Shown one piece after another: positions 60,122-64,000 of a stretch of DNA of 64,000 nt. The stretch spans positions 60,187-124,186 of the forward strand of contig CAJTYU010000004.1 in NCBI GenBank assembly GCA_910584095.1. Reading direction: 5' to 3'. Under the pieces are notes generated by a model. The model did no database searches. It was given only the letters and a program-made list of their open reading frames with translations, and was not told the DNA's origin. Both the position numbers and the translations under genes were made by a program. How positions within the stretch are numbered: position 1 is the stretch's first letter; the number at the start of each line of letters is the position of its first letter. This DNA comes from an uncultured Dorea sp. Lineage in GTDB: Bacteria > Bacillota > Clostridia > Lachnospirales > Lachnospiraceae.

Positions 60122-60946
60122 ATGACATTTGCAGAACGCTTAGCAAAGGCAAGAAAAGATAAAGGATTTACGCAGAGTGATGTAGCAGAGAAAATAAATG
60201 TTTCTTTTCAGGCAGTTAGTTTGTGGGAACGTGGAGAAACCACTCCTGAAATTGATAAATTAGTTGATATTGCTTCGCTTTATCAGGTGAGCGTGGATTG
60301 GCTATTGACCGGAAAAACGGAAGAGAGAGTGTTACTTGATTTTCAAGATTCCTTATCAGACCGTTTGTTTAATGAAGATAGAATGTATACCTATGTAAAA
60401 ACCTATGCGAATGTAAAAAACTTATATCAGACATCCAAAGTGTTACCTTATGCGAGAGAACTCCATAAAGGTCAAGTAAGAAAAGGAAAAGACAAAGTTC
60501 CCTACATATATCATCCATTATTGATTGCGTGTCACGCATTAGCATTGGGATTAGATGATGACAATATTGTTTCGGCTGCATTACTTCATGATGTATGCGA
60601 GGATTGTGGCGTTGCAGTTGATGACTTACCCGTAAATTACCTTACAAAGGAAGCAGTATCGCTTTTGACAAAAGATAGTAATATTGATAAAGAACAGTAT
60701 TATCAACTTATCTCTCAGAATCCGATTGCTACAATGGTTAAATTGTTAGATCGTTGTAATAATGTTTCCGGAATGGCAGCGGGCTTCTCGAAAGAAAAAT
60801 TAGTTGAATATATCAAGGAAACAGAAAGTGTTGTGTACCCATTGCTTCAGAAAGCAAAGAATGAGTATCCGATGTATTCCAATCAGGTATTTCTCATTAA
60901 GTATCATATGACAAGTGTGATTGAAGCCATCAAGCGACAATATTAA
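60122..60946 (+). CDS. XRE helix-turn-helix fused to RelA/SpoT-type HD hydrolase domain
   Basis: 274 residues. N-terminal Cro/C1 HTH (about 1-65; LAKARKDKGFTQSDVAEKIN, SVDWLLTGK). A C-terminal HD hydrolase like the (p)ppGpp-hydrolase half of Rel/Mesh1 (about 110-270): YARELHKGQVRKG, YIYHPLLIACHAL, ALLHDVCEDC and VKLLDRCNNVSGM carry the H...HD...D metal ligands. There is no synthetase domain. A DNA-binding alarmone or nucleotide hydrolase; AGGAGG upstream. Confidence 0.88.
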   Translation: MTFAERLAKARKDKGFTQSDVAEKINVSFQAVSLWERGETTPEIDKLVDIASLYQVSVDWLLTGKTEERVLLDFQDSLSDRLFNEDRMYTYVKTYANVKNLYQTSKVLPYARELHKGQVRKGKDKVPYIYHPLLIACHALALGLDDDNIVSAALLHDVCEDCGVAVDDLPVNYLTKEAVSLLTKDSNIDKEQYYQLISQNPIATMVKLLDRCNNVSGMAAGFSKEKLVEYIKETESVVYPLLQKAKNEYPMYSNQVFLIKYHMTSVIEAIKRQY

Positions 60947-60956
60947 GAGGCGAAAT

Positions 60957-61193
60957 ATGAGCAGACAATTAACCAGAGAAGATATATTAAATTCTCAAAG
61001 CGTTCATCTTTATACAGAAGATGTGATTTATGTAGAATTAAAAGATAATGAGCTTTATGGTTTTAGTAAGGGTGGTTCTGAATGATATAAAAAAGATAAT
61101 TTTTATGATTATTTTGAATCCTCTTTGATGATGAGTTATTTTTCTTCTGTTACAAAGGAAGAAGCAGCCGCTATGGTTGGTTGCTTTATTTAG
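60957..61193 (+). pseudogene. Small gene interrupted by an in-frame TGA
   Basis: A 78-codon frame starts with MSRQLTREDILNSQSVHLYT (GAGGCG upstream) 10 bases after the XRE-HD gene. It has one TGA at 61083-61085 (context GGSE-TGA-YKKDNFYDYF) and then continues FESSLMMSYFSSVTKEEAAA to a TAG. A TGG-to-TGA change fits best. Stop-codon recoding cannot be excluded. Confidence 0.55.
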
Positions 61194-61673
61194 CCTATCA
61201 ATATAGCTATATTTTTCGCTTTTGAAACATTCAATAAATTCATTTCTGTCATTATAATGATGTCCCATAAGGTTAGGTCGGATATCATCACAAACTGAAA
61301 GAATTAAATTTTTTTTGGCATCATTATCTGCCATAGACATCATAGCAAGAACGTATCCGACATACATACCATCTAAATAAACTGTTTGATGTAAGTTATC
61401 TATCAATAAATTATCAGGTAAACCTGAATATCCACTTGGGATAAGTCCTTTTTCTGAAAGCTGCGTTGACCATAGATTTATTAAATTCTCTTCATTTTTC
61501 TTACTAAATAATTCATCTATATTAACTCCCTGAATTTTTTCTTTTACGTATTTCGAAATAACGCCTATAAACATTCTACCTATATCTGATAATTCTTGAT
61601 TAGCATTTTGTTTTAAGTTATCAGCTACACCTTCACCTAATCTCACGCTATTTTTGTATCTGCCATCTATCAT
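61038..61673 (-). CDS. Unknown helical protein, 3' end probably replaced
   Basis: About 211 residues from the ATG at 61673. The central part (LSDIGRMFIGVISKYVKEKI, DNLLIDNLHQTVYLDGMYVG, YVLAMMSMADNDAKKNLILS) looks like real protein. The last 50 residues are low-complexity and antisense to the plus-strand gene at 60957-61193. The native C-terminus is likely lost at a junction near 61195. No family recognised. Confidence 0.5.
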   Translation of the reverse strand: MIDGRYKNSVRLGEGVADNLKQNANQELSDIGRMFIGVISKYVKEKIQGVNIDELFSKKNEENLINLWSTQLSEKGLIPSGYSGLPDNLLIDNLHQTVYLDGMYVGYVLAMMSMADNDAKKNLILSVCDDIRPNLMGHHYNDRNEFIECFKSEKYSYIDRLNKATNHSGCFFLCNRRKITHHQRGFKIIIKIIFFISFRTTLTKTIKLIIF

Positions 61674-61909
61674 TTCCTCCATACAAAAGATTTTTAATTT
61701 ACACAATTTCAAATATATTTTTTAGGAAAATGGGCAATCCCGATTTCAGGACTGTCCATTCTTTCTGATGATTATGCGATTTTTTTCACTCTGCATCGTT
61801 TTCTGCATCAAATGATGTAAGTTTGATATAAATCGCTGTTTTTTCTCAAATTCATCAAATGAATTACATCCCGTTTTATCTAGTAAAACGGTACATCGTT
61901 ACATCAACT

Positions 61910-62140
61910 TTAGTAGAGCTTCGCACCTGCCGGAATATGGTTATCAACCATCAAAAGATTCAATCCTTCTCGACCATCTTCCTCGTGTACGGCTGAAATC
62001 AGCATACCTTCGGAGTCAATTCCCATCATCTTTCTCGGCGGCAGATTTACGATTGCGATACAAGTCTTTCCAACCAGTTCTTCCGGCTCATAATACTCGC
62101 GAATACCGCTTAAAATCACTCGGTCTTTCAAGGACTTCAT
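61910..62140 (-). pseudogene. metG: Methionyl-tRNA synthetase C-terminal tRNA-binding domain fragment
   Basis: 76 codons matching the C-terminal end of the MetRS beta-like EMAP/Trbp111 domain: ILSGIREYYEPEELVGKTCI, AIVNLPPRKMMGIDSEGMLI, LMVDNHIPAGAKLY. The catalytic domain and the first half of the tRNA-binding domain are absent; no ribosome site precedes it. Confidence 0.75.
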
Positions 62141-62264
62141 CGTGGGGAGATAAAATACATGTACTTACAAACCTCTCCACATCTCTCCAACGCCCTAAAT
62201 TCAACGATTTGCAAAATCTGTCACCGTATATTTCTATCCAAATATCTACATTTTTTGCATATAT

Positions 62265-62297
62265 TTGGTACAAAATTGGTACAGAATTGGTACAAAT
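62265..62297. repeat. Three tandem 11-bp repeats, TTGGTACARAA
   Basis: TTGGTACAAAA, TTGGTACAGAA and TTGGTACAAAT follow each other without gap. The period equals one helical turn, as expected of a cooperative protein-binding array; located beside the vapBC remnant. Confidence 0.8.
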
Positions 62298-62307
62298 TTC
62301 CATATCC

Positions 62308-62352
62308 TCAAAGCACATCGCGAATTATATTTGTATCAATCAGTAATTTCAT
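62308..62352 (-). pseudogene. VapC (PIN-domain) toxin, first 14 codons only
   Basis: MKLLIDTNIIRDVL is the typical PIN-domain N-terminus with the first catalytic Asp; a stop follows at once. It overlaps the antitoxin remnant end, the normal vapBC arrangement. Confidence 0.6.
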
Positions 62353-62582
62353 ATTTCTTTAACCTCTCTGCGCGAAATTCAGACAAGTCCATACCATCAT
62401 CAGGAACGTACCTCGCCAATGAATCCACAGCAGCTGAAATCCCAGGCTTATTATTTTGATATTTTTTTCTTTTCCTCTGCTGGAAGTATAATAATTTCAA
62501 GCTACTGATTTCTTAGTGCTTCGGAAAGCGGTATTAATTACATGAGCTTGCTTGCATCAACAAACTCTCGTACAGCCTCCAT
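62336..62582 (-). pseudogene. Antitoxin (VapB-like) remnant with frameshifts
   Basis: Begins at 62582 with GGAGGAGG upstream and MEAVREFVDASKLM, meets a TAA, then the continuation is readable in other frames (LEIIILPAEEKK; SAAVDSLARYVPDDGMDLSE; FRAERLKKYEITD). At least two indels. The C-terminal toxin-binding tail precedes the PIN fragment. Confidence 0.6.
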
Positions 62583-62703
62583 ATTACCTCCTCCTTAAAC
62601 ATTTTGCATCTTTAATGCGATATATTTATCTTTATTGTTACATTTTACTGCATATAAAGATTTTCTGTTGCTCCGTTAATTTTCCCTTCATCATTTTATT
62701 CGA

Positions 62704-63018
62704 TTAAATCATCTTGTTTTCATAGTCTTGCAATTCATGAAAAATATTATCCACAAATACAATAGCTTCAACAATCCGATACATCATAAAATACCTATGT
62801 GAAAGAAAATTTATCCTTCGATATCCCAGTTTCTTTAATCGGGGATTATCGCACAGCTTCAAACTCCCTGCAGCACTTTTTAAATTCTGAATAGTCGCTT
62901 CAAAATCATCTAAAACATTTTTCGCCGCCTGCTCGCTTTTTTTCTCAAAAAGTAAATATCTGATATATTGATTTAAATCTTCTTCTGCATCTGCTGTCAC
63001 TACTACTTTATATTCCAT
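62704..63018 (-). CDS. RelE/ParE-family toxin
   Basis: 104 residues: MEYKVVVTADAEEDLNQYIR, KKLGYRRINFLSHRYFMMYR, IVFVDNIFHELQDYENKM. Typical ParE/RelE superfamily length, with a basic and aromatic active face. Overlaps the antitoxin gene by 11 bases. It is either an mRNA-cleaving RelE or a gyrase-poisoning ParE; sequence alone does not decide. Confidence 0.92.
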   Translation of the reverse strand: MEYKVVVTADAEEDLNQYIRYLLFEKKSEQAAKNVLDDFEATIQNLKSAAGSLKLCDNPRLKKLGYRRINFLSHRYFMMYRIVEAIVFVDNIFHELQDYENKMI

Positions 63019-63301
63019 ATTTTGACCTCATATCTGCAATAACAGTATCTACAGATTTATAGTTCCCCTGTGATGCGGATACTCTTGATCTTTCAAGTTT
63101 CTCCAGCAACATTTCCTCATTCATGGCAAAATGCGGATTATGCTCTACCCTTTTTATCTCAAATGGGAAACCGTTATTTGCAACAGCCTGCGTCAAGAAC
63201 ATCCTGATCGCAGAAGTGGTATCTATGCCAAGATCCTTAAACAACTGATCTGATTTGCTTTTTAATTCATCGTCAACACGCACTTGAATTGTACTTGCCA
63301 T
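63008..63301 (-). CDS. RelB/DinJ-family antitoxin
   Basis: 97 residues with a ribbon-helix-helix N-terminus (TIQVRVDDELKSKSDQLFKD, LGIDTTSAIRMFLTQAVANN, GFPFEI) diagnostic of RelB/DinJ, and a toxin-binding C-terminus. First gene of an intact type II toxin-antitoxin operon that represses its own promoter. Confidence 0.94.
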   Translation of the reverse strand: MASTIQVRVDDELKSKSDQLFKDLGIDTTSAIRMFLTQAVANNGFPFEIKRVEHNPHFAMNEEMLLEKLERSRVSASQGNYKSVDTVIADMRSKYGI

Positions 63302-63592
63302 TCATTATTCCTCCATTTTCTTTTCATTATAATACATAGCTATTGCTATTTCAATTTATTTGTACTGGTTTGGTTTGCGTCCAATGCCTTCATCTCTATT
63401 CAGCCTCCGTTCTTACTTTCATTTACCTTTGTTACAGCATGGTACTATGTCAAGAAAAAGTACAAGCTAAACGTGGACTTTTACTGAATAAAGCCATCTC
63501 TTTTCTCTTGTTTCAGCTATCATGTCTTCCAATTCATTTAATTCGTCAGCTATCTCTTCACGGGTATCCTGAATCCGCTTAAACTCCGAAAG
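63302..63592. other. Region between RelB and the relaxase fragment
   Basis: About 290 bases without an intact gene. The relB promoter should be at its left end. The minus strand at 63480-63598 encodes a charged coiled coil (IQDTREEIADELNELEDMI), probably part of a broken mobile-element gene. Confidence 0.4.
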
Positions 63593-63958
63593 GTTAATGA
63601 ACAGATCCATTACACAGGCCAGTACCTTGCCAACAAATCTGTCTACCAGCAATTTTGTAAAGCAAAGAACAAAGGGCAGTTCCGGCAGGAACATTCTGCA
63701 GAAATCGCCCTATATGAAGCTGCAAGAAAATTTCTGAAAGGCCCGTCTGCAGACGGCAGGCTTCCCTCCATGAAACTCCTGAAAGCAGAAAAAGATAATC
63801 TTCTGCTACAGAAAAAGGAGGCACAGAAAACATACCATTACTACCGGGATTACCAGAAAGAATTGAATACGGTCTGCTCCAATGTAGATATGATTTTAGG
63901 CAGGCCGCACAGCAGACAAACGGAAAAAGAGAAAGGCACTGATATTTCGGACGTGTGA
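63593..63958 (+). pseudogene. Relaxase/mobilization nuclease, C-terminal fragment
   Basis: About 121 codons without a start: VNEQIHYTGQYLANKSVYQQ, EHSAEIALYEAARKFLKG, PSMKLLKAEKDNLLLQKKEA, YHYYRDYQKELNTVCSNVDM. This is the helical C-terminal region common to relaxases of Firmicute mobilizable elements. The N-terminal relaxase domain is missing; the opposite strand just upstream codes for an unrelated coiled coil, so a rearrangement lies near 63595. Confidence 0.7.
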
Positions 63959-64000
63959 AAATTTTTCTGTAAATTCAGATCTTCTATGATAATGATGTGA

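Noticed and set aside
62088..62318. 76-codon minus-strand frame across the 11-bp repeats
   Set aside because: It overlaps the metG fragment in another frame and the repeats; no motif.
1..64000. CRISPR arrays and rRNA genes
   Set aside because: No spaced direct-repeat arrays of CRISPR type and no rRNA sequence were seen; the only regular repeats are the short ones reported.

Overview
The window looks like a chromosomal segment of an anaerobic, low-to-moderate GC Firmicute, most likely a gut Lachnospiraceae (Clostridium cluster XIVa). The reasons are the gdpP-rplI-dnaB and DUF951-rpsF-ssb-rpsR gene orders, clostridial 2[4Fe-4S] ferredoxin, class B sortase, KtrAB, DUF5685 and DUF4230 genes, and oxygen-sensitive 2-hydroxyacyl-CoA dehydratase-type enzymes. 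Species identity is inference; no rRNA is present.

Layout. 0-4 kb: end of a sensor histidine kinase, a PrdA-like small protein, an orphan sugar-type binding lipoprotein, a ferredoxin. 4-14 kb: core minus-strand operons (gdpP-rplI-dnaB, galE, a nucleotidyltransferase, argD, DUF951-rpsF-ssb-rpsR). 14-25 kb: sortase B, a plus-strand operon (zinc-ribbon membrane protein, DUF5685, DnaJ-like, topB), tRNA-Cys, a LUD protein, a PucR-type regulator, coaBC, ktrBA. 25-32 kb: a phosphorelay/c-di-GMP block: hemerythrin-(CheX-like)-receiver protein, Hpt protein, receiver-HD-GYP-GGDEF protein, hybrid kinase with two receivers. 32-34 kb: a DUF4230 pair.

34-42 kb is the most interesting part. A minus-strand operon encodes a CooC-type nickel ATPase, two 2-hydroxyacyl-CoA dehydratase-like subunits, their HgdC-type activating ATPase, a 54-residue membrane peptide and a small protein resembling part of the acetyl-CoA synthase beta subunit (CdhC/AcsB). 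An old-yellow-enzyme flavoprotein is transcribed divergently from it, and the two promoters have their -35 boxes inside one inverted repeat. A His-rich protein and a CooT protein converge from the other side. Together this suggests an uncharacterised, possibly nickel-linked low-potential redox system.

42-53 kb: accessory genes, including NERD protein, MCP, a macrodomain/class M sirtuin pair, HxlR with an ester-cyclase-like target, and a NatAB-like ABC exporter behind an attenuator-like leader. 53.6-64 kb: AT-rich, decayed accessory DNA with fragments of immunity-like, ankyrin, IS66, tag, DUF1810, metG, vapBC and relaxase genes. Intact cargo lies among them: pnuC-nadR-radical SAM, an XRE-HD fusion protein, and a RelB/RelE pair. 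The region appears to be an old integrated element or a deletion-prone island.

A dispersed hairpin with the invariant loop TGCTAAT (one strand) occurs four times, at 1.65, 15.0 and 21.7 kb (two copies), in intergenic DNA.
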